Assembly (NCBI GenBank): GCA_018373675.1
Contig: JAHAGQ010000001.1
Coordinates: forward strand, 124,001 to 188,000
Reading direction: 5' to 3'
DNA from: Collinsella sp.
GTDB taxonomy: Bacteria > Actinomycetota > Coriobacteriia > Coriobacteriales > Coriobacteriaceae
Length of the DNA: 64,000 bases
In this document: positions 14,306 through 22,501 of the stretch, one piece after another
Layout of the letters: every line of letters starts with the position of its first letter
Position numbering within the stretch: position 1 is the stretch's first letter
Notes under the pieces: model-generated
What the model was told of the DNA's origin: nothing
Seen by the model: only the letters and a program-made list of their open reading frames with translations
The model's database searches: none
Position numbers and translations under genes: made by a program

Positions 14306-15745
14306 TTGAGCCACGAGTTCCATTCCTTCTACTACGACCAGATGCAGCGAGAGCCGTCCACCGACGACTTCCGCCTGCCCGCTGGAACCGAGATGACCGA
14401 GGAGCTGCTTCAGCGCCTGGTTGACGAGTTCGAGCAAGACCACAAGCCGCGCTACGAATACCTGGACAAGGTGTACGACACGCACTACGCGATCTTCGAC
14501 CGATCATGGCGCAAGAAGCCCGGCTACAAGCCGAACAACCGCCTGTCGGCCGACTTCTGTTACACCATCACGGACACGTTCGAGGGCTACTACATAGGCG
14601 TGCCAATGACGCTTTCGGTCAAGGGCGAGGACGACGGGCGCAAGAAGGCCGTGGAGGCGTTCATCGCCGACTATACGGCGAGAAACTTCCAGGAGGACGT
14701 GGACGCTGAATTGTCTGAGATGGCATCGAAGTTCGGCCATGCCTACGAGATGCTGTACCAAGACGACGAGGGCTTGCCGCGATCCATCGCGGTGTCTCCG
14801 CTCACTTCGTTCATGGTCTACGACGATTCCGTGCTGAAGCGCCCCATGTTCTTCGTCCGCTGGTTCTACGGCGATGACGGCACAATCAAGGGCAGTTATT
14901 CCGATGCCCACGATGTAGTGCCGTTCAGGCGCGGCGATGCCGGCTTGGAGTTCGGCGAGGCCGAGAGCCACAGCTTCGGCAGCGTGCCCGCCGTCGACTT
15001 CCGCCAGAACACCAAGGGGCGCGGCCTCTACGAGGGCGTGCTTTCCATGGTCGAGCAGTACAACGCCGTGCTTTCCGAGAAGGCGAACGACGTGGAGTAC
15101 TTCAGCGACTGCTACCTCGTGGTCAAGGGCAAAGAGCTTACCGATGACGAGCTGGTGAACATCCGCGAGAACAAGGTGATCAACCTCTTCGGCGAGTCCT
15201 TGGAGGGCCTTGACGTGGTGTTCCTGGCGAAGCCCAACGCCGACTCCGTGCAGGAGAACCTTATCAACCGCCTTGAGCAGCTGATCTTCAAGATGGCGAT
15301 GGTGCCCGACATCACTTCCGACAGCTTCGTCACCGCCTCTGGCATAGCGCTCAAGATGCGCATGATGCCAATGAGCAACCTCGCCCGCAAGAAAGACCGC
15401 AAGTTCAAGCGCGGCGTGCAGGAGCGCCTGAAGCTCCTAGCCGCCTATCCGTTGAGCCAGGGCTTCAGCGGCGACGATTGGCAGATGGTCGATGTGACCA
15501 TGCACCGCAATATGCCCGACGACTTGCAGAGCGAGGCATCGGTTGCTGGGCAGCTCTCGGGCATCGTGTCCGAGGAAACGCAGCTTTCCGTGCTCTCCTG
15601 TGTGAGCGATCCCAAAGCCGAGATGCAGCGCAAGCGAGACGAGCAGGAGGAGAAGGCCAACGCGGTAAGCGATGGCTATCCAACCAACCGAACGATCGAG
15701 ACCAACCAAGAGGAAGGAACCAACGATGAAGGTAGCGACCTATAG
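14306..15745 (+). CDS. Portal protein (SPP1 gp6-like)
   Basis: This 479-residue protein starts at TTG 14306, supported by AGGGAGG just upstream. It contains the typical gp6-family order: YRYL/YDTHYAIFDR near residues 50-70, NRLSADFCYTITDTFEGYYIG (about 80-100), a central KGRGLYEGVLSMVEQYNAVLSE (about 234) and a Lys/Glu-rich C-terminus. Portals form the dodecameric DNA channel at one head vertex. Its last 20 bp overlap the next gene. Confidence 0.92.
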   Translation: MSHEFHSFYYDQMQREPSTDDFRLPAGTEMTEELLQRLVDEFEQDHKPRYEYLDKVYDTHYAIFDRSWRKKPGYKPNNRLSADFCYTITDTFEGYYIGVPMTLSVKGEDDGRKKAVEAFIADYTARNFQEDVDAELSEMASKFGHAYEMLYQDDEGLPRSIAVSPLTSFMVYDDSVLKRPMFFVRWFYGDDGTIKGSYSDAHDVVPFRRGDAGLEFGEAESHSFGSVPAVDFRQNTKGRGLYEGVLSMVEQYNAVLSEKANDVEYFSDCYLVVKGKELTDDELVNIRENKVINLFGESLEGLDVVFLAKPNADSVQENLINRLEQLIFKMAMVPDITSDSFVTASGIALKMRMMPMSNLARKKDRKFKRGVQERLKLLAAYPLSQGFSGDDWQMVDVTMHRNMPDDLQSEASVAGQLSGIVSEETQLSVLSCVSDPKAEMQRKRDEQEEKANAVSDGYPTNRTIETNQEEGTNDEGSDL

Positions 15746-16157
15746 CCGAGGCAAGCAGCTTGCCATCCGCGAGGAGCCGGGCGGCGAGATCATCGGCACC
15801 ATGGGAAACATGTCAGCGGCGCGGGTGGAGTCCGTCGCCGACGGCTGGGTCGAGCTGACGATGGGCGGATACGTGCGCGAAGACCTCGTGAGCGTCTACG
15901 GCCTAGTCGATATGACCACCTACAGCATCAAGCAGCCCGAGACAGTGCCAAAGGAACCGCAGCAGGAAATGGATGCCGTCACGCCTGCCGAGCAGCCAGG
16001 CGAAATCGAAGCCAAGGAGCAGCCGGCAGAGGACAGCGGCGAGCTTGGCAGCATGAAGCTCAACGACCTGCGCGAGCTTGCCCGCAACAGCGGCGTGAAG
16101 ATCCCGAAGAACGCCACCAAGGACAAGATCATCGAGCTGTTGCTTTCCAATGAGTAA
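15726..16157 (+). CDS. Head-module protein with SH3-like and SAP/HeH-like domains
   Basis: This 143-residue protein starts at ATG 15726 (GAGGAAGGAACC upstream), inside the portal 3' end. Residues 1-60 look like a small bacterial SH3 fold (KVATYSRGKQLAIREEPGG, GWVELTMGGYV). An acidic linker follows, and residues 105-143 (MKLNDLRELARNSGVKIPKNATKDKIIELL) fit a SAP or HeH helix-extension-helix that often binds DNA. This combination near portals is seen in several Gram-positive phages. Its exact role is unknown. Confidence 0.65.
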   Translation: MKVATYSRGKQLAIREEPGGEIIGTMGNMSAARVESVADGWVELTMGGYVREDLVSVYGLVDMTTYSIKQPETVPKEPQQEMDAVTPAEQPGEIEAKEQPAEDSGELGSMKLNDLRELARNSGVKIPKNATKDKIIELLLSNE

Positions 16158-17673
16158 GCCGAGCGACGAATACTGGCGCGAGAGGCGCGACGAGTTCTTG
16201 CAGCAGCTGACCAAGGACGAGGCCGACCTTTCGAAGCGCCTTTCAAAGGTCTATGCATCCGAGGCGGCGAAGCTCGACCGCATGATCGCGGCCTACTACG
16301 CCAAGTACGGCGAGGACAAGGTGATCGAGTACCGCCGCCTGCTGCAATCCATCAGCGCGGAAGACCGCACACTGCTCATGGAGCGCATGGACGAGTTCGC
16401 CAAGAAGTACCCGCAGTACGCCGACCTCATGCCCGTGCGCGAGAGCATCTACCGCTTGAACGAGCTTGAGGCTATCCAGATGCAGATACGCTTGCAGCAG
16501 CTTGAGATCGGCGCGATCGAGCAGGAGGAGTTCCGCAGGCACTTCGAGGAGCAGGCGCGGCGTGCCGCCAACATCGCCGCCGAGGAGCTTGGCTTCGGCA
16601 AGGAGTTCTACCGCTACGACTCCGAGGTCGTGCGTGCGACGGTCGGAGCTGCCTGGGCGGCAGGCGGAGACTTCTCGGCAAACATCTGGGCGAACCGCGA
16701 GAAGCTGGCGAGCTACCTCAACGACGACTTCTCAAAGCTGATCGCACGCGGCGTCTCGTACGACGAGATTTCGCGCGAGCTTCGCCAGAGGCTCAACCAC
16801 AGCGGCGCGAAGACCGCCATGCGCCTTGTGTACACAGAGGGAACGTACCTTTTCAACGAGGCGCAGGCATGCGTGCACGAGTCGGAGTTCGACAGCTACG
16901 CGCTGTCGTGCATCCACGACGGCAGGGCCTGCGAGGTGTGCCGCGAGCTTGAGGCCTACCAGAAGCAGCACCCGGCAAAGTTCTCCGAGCGCATGCCGGG
17001 CACGAACTTCCCGCCGATGCACCCGTGGTGCCGCTGCTCGTACACCCTTGAGGTGGCCGACTGGGACAAGTGGATCGACGATTACGTTGCAAAGCGCGGC
17101 GGCGATTCGGCGACCCACGCCATGACGCTGCGATCGAGCGCCATGGTTCGGGAGCCTGCCACCACGTCCCTGCTCGAATCGCTGCAACGCGCCGGCTCGG
17201 CGCTGGCCGGGCTTGATTTCAGGCTCAAGGGTCAGCAGTCGTTGGCGCGGAAGATCCGCACCGACTCGCACAAGCTCGACGTGAGCGAGAAGGAGGCATC
17301 CGAGGGCATAAACGACGTGCTGCGCTACACATACGTGCTGCCAGTCGAGTCGTTCGCTGACGAGTTCGCGCGCATCAGGCAGGCGCTCGAGAAGGCAGGC
17401 TATACTGTGGTGAAGGTCAAGAACACGCTCGGCGACGCATCGAGCGCTTACCGTGGCGTCAACACGCAGTTCGAGACGCCCGACGGCTTCAAGTTCGAGC
17501 TTCAGTTCCACACGAAGCAGAGCCTCGACATGAAGGAGCGCAACCACGCGCTCTACGAGGAGGAGCGGTTGGAGGACACCCCGCTTGAGCGCAAGTGGGA
17601 GCTTCGCCGCGAGATGGCCGACAACGCCGCGAAAATAAAGACGCCGCCGAACATCGAGGAGGTTCGCAAATGA
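16150..17673 (+). CDS. MuF-type minor head protein fused to a RelA/SpoT-like C-terminal domain
   Basis: This protein is 507 residues long. Residues 1-300 are a SPP1 gp7/MuF minor head protein, with a long helical start and the diagnostic Cys region (SCIHDGRACEVCREL, then FPPMHPWCRCSYTLEV). Residues about 355-500 are extra. They read RLKGQQSLARKI, INDVLRYTYVLP, then YRGVNTQFETPDGFKFELQFHT, which resembles a RelA/SpoT nucleotidyltransferase fold. MuF proteins with C-terminal toxin domains are known from prophages and are injected with DNA. Whether this domain is catalytic, toxic or structural cannot be told from sequence alone. Confidence 0.85.
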   Translation: MSKPSDEYWRERRDEFLQQLTKDEADLSKRLSKVYASEAAKLDRMIAAYYAKYGEDKVIEYRRLLQSISAEDRTLLMERMDEFAKKYPQYADLMPVRESIYRLNELEAIQMQIRLQQLEIGAIEQEEFRRHFEEQARRAANIAAEELGFGKEFYRYDSEVVRATVGAAWAAGGDFSANIWANREKLASYLNDDFSKLIARGVSYDEISRELRQRLNHSGAKTAMRLVYTEGTYLFNEAQACVHESEFDSYALSCIHDGRACEVCRELEAYQKQHPAKFSERMPGTNFPPMHPWCRCSYTLEVADWDKWIDDYVAKRGGDSATHAMTLRSSAMVREPATTSLLESLQRAGSALAGLDFRLKGQQSLARKIRTDSHKLDVSEKEASEGINDVLRYTYVLPVESFADEFARIRQALEKAGYTVVKVKNTLGDASSAYRGVNTQFETPDGFKFELQFHTKQSLDMKERNHALYEEERLEDTPLERKWELRREMADNAAKIKTPPNIEEVRK

Positions 17674-17879
17674 TTTACTACACCGACGACTCCCGCAGGC
17701 GCGTATCGCGCTTCGATGCGGAACAGATGGTGTGCGAGACCTACGATTTCACGCTCGGGCGCTGGGTATTCGACACAGAGGTGTTCGGAACGCAAAGCGG
17801 CGACCTATGGCTAGACGAGATTGGCCAGGAAGAGGCCGAGGCGATTATAAGAAAGCGCGACAAGGCGCTGCACCGATAG
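17670..17879 (+). CDS. Small acidic protein coupled to the MuF/RelA-SpoT-like gene (possible immunity protein)
   Basis: This 69-residue protein's ATG lies in an ATGA overlap with the MuF fusion gene. It is beta-like (MIYYTDDSRRRVSRFDAEQM, LGRWVFDTEVFG) with a helical, acidic-to-basic C-terminus. A tiny gene locked to the 3' end of a toxin-type fusion is the usual place for an immunity gene, but small gp7-adjacent genes of other function also exist. It is followed by an intrinsic terminator. Confidence 0.6.
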   Translation: MIYYTDDSRRRVSRFDAEQMVCETYDFTLGRWVFDTEVFGTQSGDLWLDEIGQEEAEAIIRKRDKALHR

Positions 17880-17925
17880 CAAACAGGCGAAAACCGAATA
17901 GGCATCTCACCCCAACGGCACAATC

Positions 17926-17955
17926 AAGGCCCCCAACACGGGGGCCTTTTCTTTT
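17926..17955 (+). terminator. Intrinsic terminator
   Basis: AAGGCCCCC / GGGGGCCTT is a perfect 9-bp stem with AACAC loop and TTTTCTTTT tail. It ends the terminase-portal-MuF transcript. Confidence 0.9.
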
Positions 17956-17971
17956 GCGTCAAGGAGGAGCC

Positions 17972-18232
17972 ATGGAGATCGAATACATCACCCGCGCTGG
18001 GTGCCCGTCATGCGAGGCGTACCGCCGTGCTGTCATAGACCCGCTTTCCGAGGAGTACCCGGGGCGCGTGAGAGTTCATCAGGCATGGGACGGCCTCATG
18101 GAGCGGCTGAACAACGCCGAGCGCATCACCCGCGTTCCCATGGTCGTTGTAACCGACGGCGGGCGCGAGGTCATGCGCCTGCTTGAGATGCCAACGCTTG
18201 AGCGCCTTGAGGACATCCTGGAACCCGCCTGA
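17972..18232 (+). CDS. Thioredoxin/glutaredoxin-like protein
   Basis: This 86-residue protein starts at ATG 17972 after AAGGAGGAG. The layout YITRAGCPSCEAYRRAV (CPSC redox motif at about 12-15), then a short helix, then RVPMVVVTDGG with a cis-Pro-like VP, is that of a minimal thioredoxin fold. It would reduce or shuffle disulfides, or sense redox. It is unusual between head genes, and it is flanked by a terminator and a gene-free 157-bp stretch, so it may be a moron with its own promoter. Confidence 0.75.
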   Translation: MEIEYITRAGCPSCEAYRRAVIDPLSEEYPGRVRVHQAWDGLMERLNNAERITRVPMVVVTDGGREVMRLLEMPTLERLEDILEPA

Positions 18233-18389
18233 CGGGCGAATCTCACGCATGAAGGACACTCGCATGGTCAAAGACCGACCGAGCGTTGAGGTCGTTAAAA
18301 GCCACGGTTCGGGCAGGCGTGGAACCCGCTAAAAGCTACGGAAAACGTGCAGGCATGAGCCACGAGAAACCTTATGGAGGGTACGAAGC

Positions 18390-19088
18390 ATGGCAAAGGA
18401 CGGAAACCGACAGAAGTTCGCAGGAGTAGCGGGCGGAAACCTCACCCCGCCGCAGCAAGGCGACGAGGGAACCGAAGGCGCTGGCGAAGAGGCGGGCACC
18501 GAGGGCGAAGGCCCCGAAGGCGACCAGCAGGGCGCGGGTGAAGACCCGGACGACAAGGGAAGCAAGCCCAAGACGAAGGGCAAGACCTACACCGACGCCG
18601 ACGTTGACGAGATCGTCAAGAAGCGCATCTCCCGCGAGCGCGCGCAGATCGAGAAGCAAATCCGCGAGCAGATCAAGCAGGAGGCCGACGACCAGCGCAG
18701 CGAGGCCGAGAAGCTTGCGGGAATGAACGACTTGCAGCGCGCGCAGTACGCGCTTGAGAAGGCCAACGCCGAGAAGGCTGCGCTTGAGCGCCGCATCAAC
18801 CTGTCCGAGCAGATGGGCGTTGCGCGCGCCGAACTGAAGGCCGCAGGCATCGACCTCGGCGACGAGCTTCTTTCCATGTTCGTGACGGAGAAGGCGGACG
18901 ACACCAACGCCGCGATCTCCAAGATCAAGGAGCTTTTCCCCAAGGCGGTAGACGCCGCAGTGCAGGAAGCGCTCAAGCGCCAGCTCCCCAAGGCGGGCAG
19001 CGAGGGCAAGCCCCAGTCCTTCGGCGCTAGCTTCGCAGCCGCATACAGCAACCGAATGAACGGAGGAAAGAAAGATGGCGCTCAATAA
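18390..19088 (+). CDS. Scaffold protein (DUF4355-like)
   Basis: This 232-residue protein has an acidic, Gly/Glu/Pro-rich N-terminus (about 10-60) and a long charged coiled coil (about 65-140: DADVDEIVKKRISRERAQIEKQIREQ). A short C-terminal region near FGASFAAAYSNRM would bind capsid. This is the normal make-up of DUF4355/gp7-class scaffolds that guide prohead assembly. It lies just upstream of the decoration and major capsid genes. Confidence 0.85.
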   Translation: MAKDGNRQKFAGVAGGNLTPPQQGDEGTEGAGEEAGTEGEGPEGDQQGAGEDPDDKGSKPKTKGKTYTDADVDEIVKKRISRERAQIEKQIREQIKQEADDQRSEAEKLAGMNDLQRAQYALEKANAEKAALERRINLSEQMGVARAELKAAGIDLGDELLSMFVTEKADDTNAAISKIKELFPKAVDAAVQEALKRQLPKAGSEGKPQSFGASFAAAYSNRMNGGKKDGAQ

Positions 19089-19389
19089 GGCGTTCACCTA
19101 CGGCGAGTCCGAAAGCATCCTCGATTCCGAGGTGGGCATCGTCACCAAGACGCGAACCGCTACCCAGGCCATGGCCAAGGAGGTAGACGGTCGCAAGATC
19201 ATCAAGGCCGGTGCGCTGTTCACCGGCACCGACGAGTTCGGCGTGTTCCTTGAGGACTACGACATGACGGACACCGACAAGTGCCCCGTCGCCGTGATCT
19301 TCCAGGGCCGACTCAAGGCCGACAAGGTATCCACCGAGGCCAAGGCCAAGAAGGCGGACTTCGCCGCCGCAGGCCTCTACCTCGTGTAA
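19075..19389 (+). CDS. Head decoration/fibre-type protein
   Basis: This 104-residue protein starts with MALNKAFTYGESESILD. A beta-rich body includes KAGALFTGTDEFGVFLEDYDM and PVAVIFQGRLKADKV. Small proteins of this pattern, between scaffold and capsid, bind the capsid surface as decoration proteins. It overlaps the scaffold gene by 14 bp with GGAGG in front of the start. Confidence 0.7.
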   Translation: MALNKAFTYGESESILDSEVGIVTKTRTATQAMAKEVDGRKIIKAGALFTGTDEFGVFLEDYDMTDTDKCPVAVIFQGRLKADKVSTEAKAKKADFAAAGLYLV

Positions 19390-19405
19390 GAAAGGAGCAG
19401 CTTAG

Positions 19406-20494
19406 ATGCGTCCCATTTCCGAGCTCATCACCGAGCGCGACATGCTCGACTTCTCGCAGGGCTTCAACGTCCAGCGAAACTACCTCGGCTCCCGACTGTT
19501 CCCGGATCAAAAGACCCAGTACATCGAGGCCGAGTACTCCCGCATCGTGGAGAACGGCAACCTTCCCACCGTGGCAATGATCCACGGCTTCGACACCGAG
19601 GCGCACATCGCCTCCCGCGTTCCGTTCGAGCGCGTCGTCACCGAGCAGCTGCTCATCAAGGAGAAGATCAACCTCACCGAGCGCCTGCGCCTCGTCACGC
19701 GCGGCCTCGACATGCAGATGGACTCCGTGCGCCGCTACTGCTTCGACGACGTTGCCCGCATGGCAGAGTCCGTCGTCGCCCGCGTCGAGAAGGCCAAGAT
19801 GGAGGCCCTTTCCACGGGCAAGATGACCATCAACGAGAACAACGTCTCGATGGAGGTCGATTTCGGCGTCCCCAACGACCAGAAGGTAGCCACCAAGTGG
19901 GCCGTCGCCGACGCCGACATCATCGGCGACATCGACAAGTGGGTGACCATCGCCAACGGCAAGGGCCAGACCCCCACCGTCGCAATCACCTCCAAGAAGG
20001 TGTTCTCCCTTATCCAGCGCAACGCAGCCGTGCAGAAGGCGATCTTCGGCATCAACGGTGCCGGCATCCTGCCGAGCCTCGCGCAGGTCAACAACCTGCT
20101 CGCGCAGCAGTTCAACGGCCTCACGCTGAACATCGACGAGGAGCGCTACGGCGTGATCGACACCGCCGCCGACTCCATGAAGGTTACCCAGGGCCGCTTC
20201 TTCCCCGAGGACAAGTTCGTCATGTGCTCCGTCGGTTACGACGGCTCCGTCGGCACCGGCCTTTGGGGCGTAACCCCCGAGGAGCTTGAGCAGGGCGGCG
20301 CGTTCGACGAGAAGCGCCAGGAGCAGTACGTCACCTGCGTTCGCTGGGACACCCAAGACCCGGTTGCCACGTGGACTAAGGCCTCCGGCCTGTTCATCCC
20401 CGTGCTTCCCAACGTCTACGGCCACATCATCGCCACCATCGACACGACCTCCGAGCAGGCGCTCGAAAATGGCGATCGCCTGGTAGAGGGCTAG
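19406..20494 (+). CDS. Major capsid protein (HK97 fold, E family-like)
   Basis: This 362-residue protein starts MRPISELITERDMLDFSQGF. It includes the E-loop-like region (about 60-110: EAHIASRVPFERVVTEQLLIKEKINLTERLR), a central domain with AITSKKVFSLIQRNAAVQ, and a C-terminal ASGLFIPVLPNVYGHIIATID. This order and length fit the phage capsid E family. It forms the icosahedral shell. The ribosome-binding site AAAGGAGCAG is strong, as expected for a high-copy protein. Confidence 0.88.
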   Translation: MRPISELITERDMLDFSQGFNVQRNYLGSRLFPDQKTQYIEAEYSRIVENGNLPTVAMIHGFDTEAHIASRVPFERVVTEQLLIKEKINLTERLRLVTRGLDMQMDSVRRYCFDDVARMAESVVARVEKAKMEALSTGKMTINENNVSMEVDFGVPNDQKVATKWAVADADIIGDIDKWVTIANGKGQTPTVAITSKKVFSLIQRNAAVQKAIFGINGAGILPSLAQVNNLLAQQFNGLTLNIDEERYGVIDTAADSMKVTQGRFFPEDKFVMCSVGYDGSVGTGLWGVTPEELEQGGAFDEKRQEQYVTCVRWDTQDPVATWTKASGLFIPVLPNVYGHIIATIDTTSEQALENGDRLVEG

Positions 20495-20496
20495 CC

Positions 20497-20841
20497 ATGG
20501 CATCCCTCGCAGACCGCGTAAAGGCGCGTTACCTGGAAGACGAGGCAGTGCCGGCAGACGCCGTTATCGAGGAGATGATCGCGACGGTATCAGACCGCCT
20601 GTGCATCCGTCTCAAGGTGGCCGAGCTGCCGCGCCTCGCCGAGTCGATCGCCGTGGATGCGGCGATCAAGGCCCTGCGCCTGCGCGGCTACGAGGGCAGC
20701 ACCTCCGAATCTGCATCGGACGGCGGCAGCATGTCGAACTCCTTCGTTGATGACGTGCTGTCCGCCTATTCCGCCGACATCGAGGCCCTGCGCGATGCGT
20801 GCCATCCCAAGGGCATCAAGTTCATGGGGGCGCGGCGATGA
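20497..20841 (+). CDS. Head-tail connector (gp6/gp15-like adaptor)
   Basis: This 114-residue helical protein contains a conserved-type adaptor pattern (VIEEMIATVSDRLCIRLKV, AESIAVDAAIKALRLRGYEG, SFVDDVLSAYSADIEAL). It would sit under the portal ring. Position directly after the capsid gene and before three further small morphogenesis genes supports this. Confidence 0.75.
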   Translation: MASLADRVKARYLEDEAVPADAVIEEMIATVSDRLCIRLKVAELPRLAESIAVDAAIKALRLRGYEGSTSESASDGGSMSNSFVDDVLSAYSADIEALRDACHPKGIKFMGARR

Positions 20842-21152
20842 GGTGGTACAGGGCGGCTGCGATCAAGCGCGAGCAAACGGGCACCGACGAGCTGCACAAC
20901 CCCGTGTGCTCCGAGGTGTCCGCCTTCGACTTCTTCGTTCGCGTAGGCCCGTGGCACAAGGTCAAGGCAGACAACGCGGGCAACGCCTACGACGGCGTTA
21001 CCCGCTCACTGCTCACCAAGAGGCCCGCAGCAGACTTCGGCGGAATGTGCGCGGTCGAGGTGAAGGGCCACGCCTACGAGCTGGCGAACGTATCAGCGGA
21101 CGGCGATACGACCGTCCTCACCGTGAAGGGGTTCAAGCCATGGGTTTTGTGA
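20838..21152 (+). CDS. Head-tail stopper-like protein
   Basis: This 104-residue protein starts at ATG 20838 by ATGA overlap. It is beta-rich with RWYRAAAIKREQTGTDELHNP, WHKVKADNAGNAYDGVTR and a terminal strand set, which suits the small beta-barrel stoppers such as SPP1 gp16. It is the second connector in the usual order. Confidence 0.65.
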   Translation: MRWYRAAAIKREQTGTDELHNPVCSEVSAFDFFVRVGPWHKVKADNAGNAYDGVTRSLLTKRPAADFGGMCAVEVKGHAYELANVSADGDTTVLTVKGFKPWVL

Positions 21153-21505
21153 TCCAAGACGTGAACGACCTCGCGGGAAAGCTGAAGCGGCTTTCCTCCG
21201 TGCGCTTCGATGCGGTCATCACGAAGAACATGGCCCAGATCTTCAACCGTGGCAAAGCCGACGGCGGAACGCCCGTATCGACCGAGAAGACCAGGCCGGA
21301 CGGGCCGCACGGCGAGCTGCGCATGTCGCTGGGCCACTCGGGAGACACCGTTGGCTACACGAAGAGCTATGCGCCGCACGTCGAGTACGGCCACCGAACC
21401 GTGAACGGTGGTTACGTGCAGGGCCAGCGGTTCCTCAAGCGGAACGTGGACACGCAGCGCCCGATTTTCAAGCAAGACCTGATCGACCAGCTGAAGAAGC
21501 TCTAA
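21140..21505 (+). CDS. HK97 gp10-like tail-joining protein
   Basis: This 121-residue protein contains a gp10-like core (DLAGKLKRLSSVRFDAVITKNM; a GTPVSTEKTRPDGPHGELRMSL turn; YAPHVEYGHRTVNGGYVQGQ; C-terminal helix FKQDLIDQLKKL). HHG/EYGHR near the middle is the family hallmark. It joins the connector to the tail. Overlaps the preceding gene by 13 bp. Confidence 0.82.
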   Translation: MGFVIQDVNDLAGKLKRLSSVRFDAVITKNMAQIFNRGKADGGTPVSTEKTRPDGPHGELRMSLGHSGDTVGYTKSYAPHVEYGHRTVNGGYVQGQRFLKRNVDTQRPIFKQDLIDQLKKL

Positions 21506-21514
21506 GGAGGAACG

Positions 21515-21934
21515 ATGCCGCGAGCAGTGCAGCGCCTAAGCCTGGCCGTGTTTCTCGGTTGCCTCATTGACGCGATCGAGCAGGGCACCGGCACGAAATG
21601 CTACGACAGCCCCGAAAACAGGGCTTCTCCGCTATACAGCGTGGAGCTTCAGAACACGCAGCCAGAGAACACCAAGACCATGTACATCGACGCGATCAGC
21701 GTATGGGTTCACTGCATAAGCGAGCCTGTGCGCCCGTACAGCAACGCAAAGGTTCTCGGCATGATCCAGCGCCTTGAGCAGGCGCTTGCGGATGAGTTCG
21801 AGCTGCCCGAACCGTTCTCCCTGTACCGCACGACCTTCGACGGCGTGCAGACGCTCAAGAAAGACGAAACCGACGAGGGGCATGCGATCGTGGGGATAAC
21901 CTTCCGCGTTTGCTACGGCCTCCGCGTCAAATAA
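21515..21934 (+). CDS. Tail completion/terminator protein (DUF5072-like)
   Basis: This 139-residue alpha/beta protein includes YVELQ-type strands (SPLYSVELQNTQP), a central MYIDAISVWVHCISEP and a C-terminal GHAIVGITFRVCYGLRV. It fits the tail terminator that caps the tail tube before head joining. AAGGAGG precedes the start. Confidence 0.7.
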   Translation: MPRAVQRLSLAVFLGCLIDAIEQGTGTKCYDSPENRASPLYSVELQNTQPENTKTMYIDAISVWVHCISEPVRPYSNAKVLGMIQRLEQALADEFELPEPFSLYRTTFDGVQTLKKDETDEGHAIVGITFRVCYGLRVK

Positions 21935-21950
21935 CGAGAAAGGGGCCGCA

Positions 21951-22490
21951 ATGGCTTCCGTTACCGACAACAAGCTCGTTGGGTGCGACTTCGACTCCGC
22001 CACCGCCAAGGCGCTCAACGGCAACGACATCGTGGCGCTCGTGACAGACAGCACGGGCGCGAACCTTCTGGCCGTGGCTGGTCAGCAGGGGCTTTCCTTC
22101 AACCTCAACCAGGACACCACCGAAGCTGCCACCAAAGACGACGCCATCGGCGGCTGGAAGCTGCGCTTCGCCAGCAACAAGGACTGGGACGCGTCCATCG
22201 ACGGCCTCTACTCGCCCGACGACGAGGCCACGAAGATGGTCGCCAAGGCGCTTGCCGACGGCACCTACCTTTGCCTGAAGATCTGCAAGCGCATCCGCTC
22301 CACCGCGAACACCAAGTACGTGCCGCTGCGTATGGGCCTCGCAATCGTCACCTCCGACACCTTCGAGGCTCCGAACGACGACAACACCACCTATTCCATG
22401 GAGTTCCAAGGCTCCGGGAAGCCGTGGCTCTACGAGACCGCGACCGAAGACCAGATCACCGCAGCGACCGTAACCGTTACCAACGACTAA
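21951..22490 (+). CDS. Major tail (tube) protein
   Basis: This 179-residue protein has the TP901-1/phi13-like major tail protein layout: start MASVTDNKLVGCDFDSATAKAL, repeated beta strands, central TTEAATKDDAIGGWKLRFASNKDWDASIDG, and a C-terminal strand TITAATVTVTND. It polymerises into the tail tube and, as usual, is followed by the frameshifted tail chaperone pair. Confidence 0.85.
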   Translation: MASVTDNKLVGCDFDSATAKALNGNDIVALVTDSTGANLLAVAGQQGLSFNLNQDTTEAATKDDAIGGWKLRFASNKDWDASIDGLYSPDDEATKMVAKALADGTYLCLKICKRIRSTANTKYVPLRMGLAIVTSDTFEAPNDDNTTYSMEFQGSGKPWLYETATEDQITAATVTVTND

Positions 22491-22501
22491 GGAGCAGACG
22501 A

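Noticed and set aside
19313..20503. 396-residue minus-strand frame opposite the capsid gene
   Set aside because: It is a shadow of the highly codon-biased major capsid gene and shows low-complexity antisense composition.
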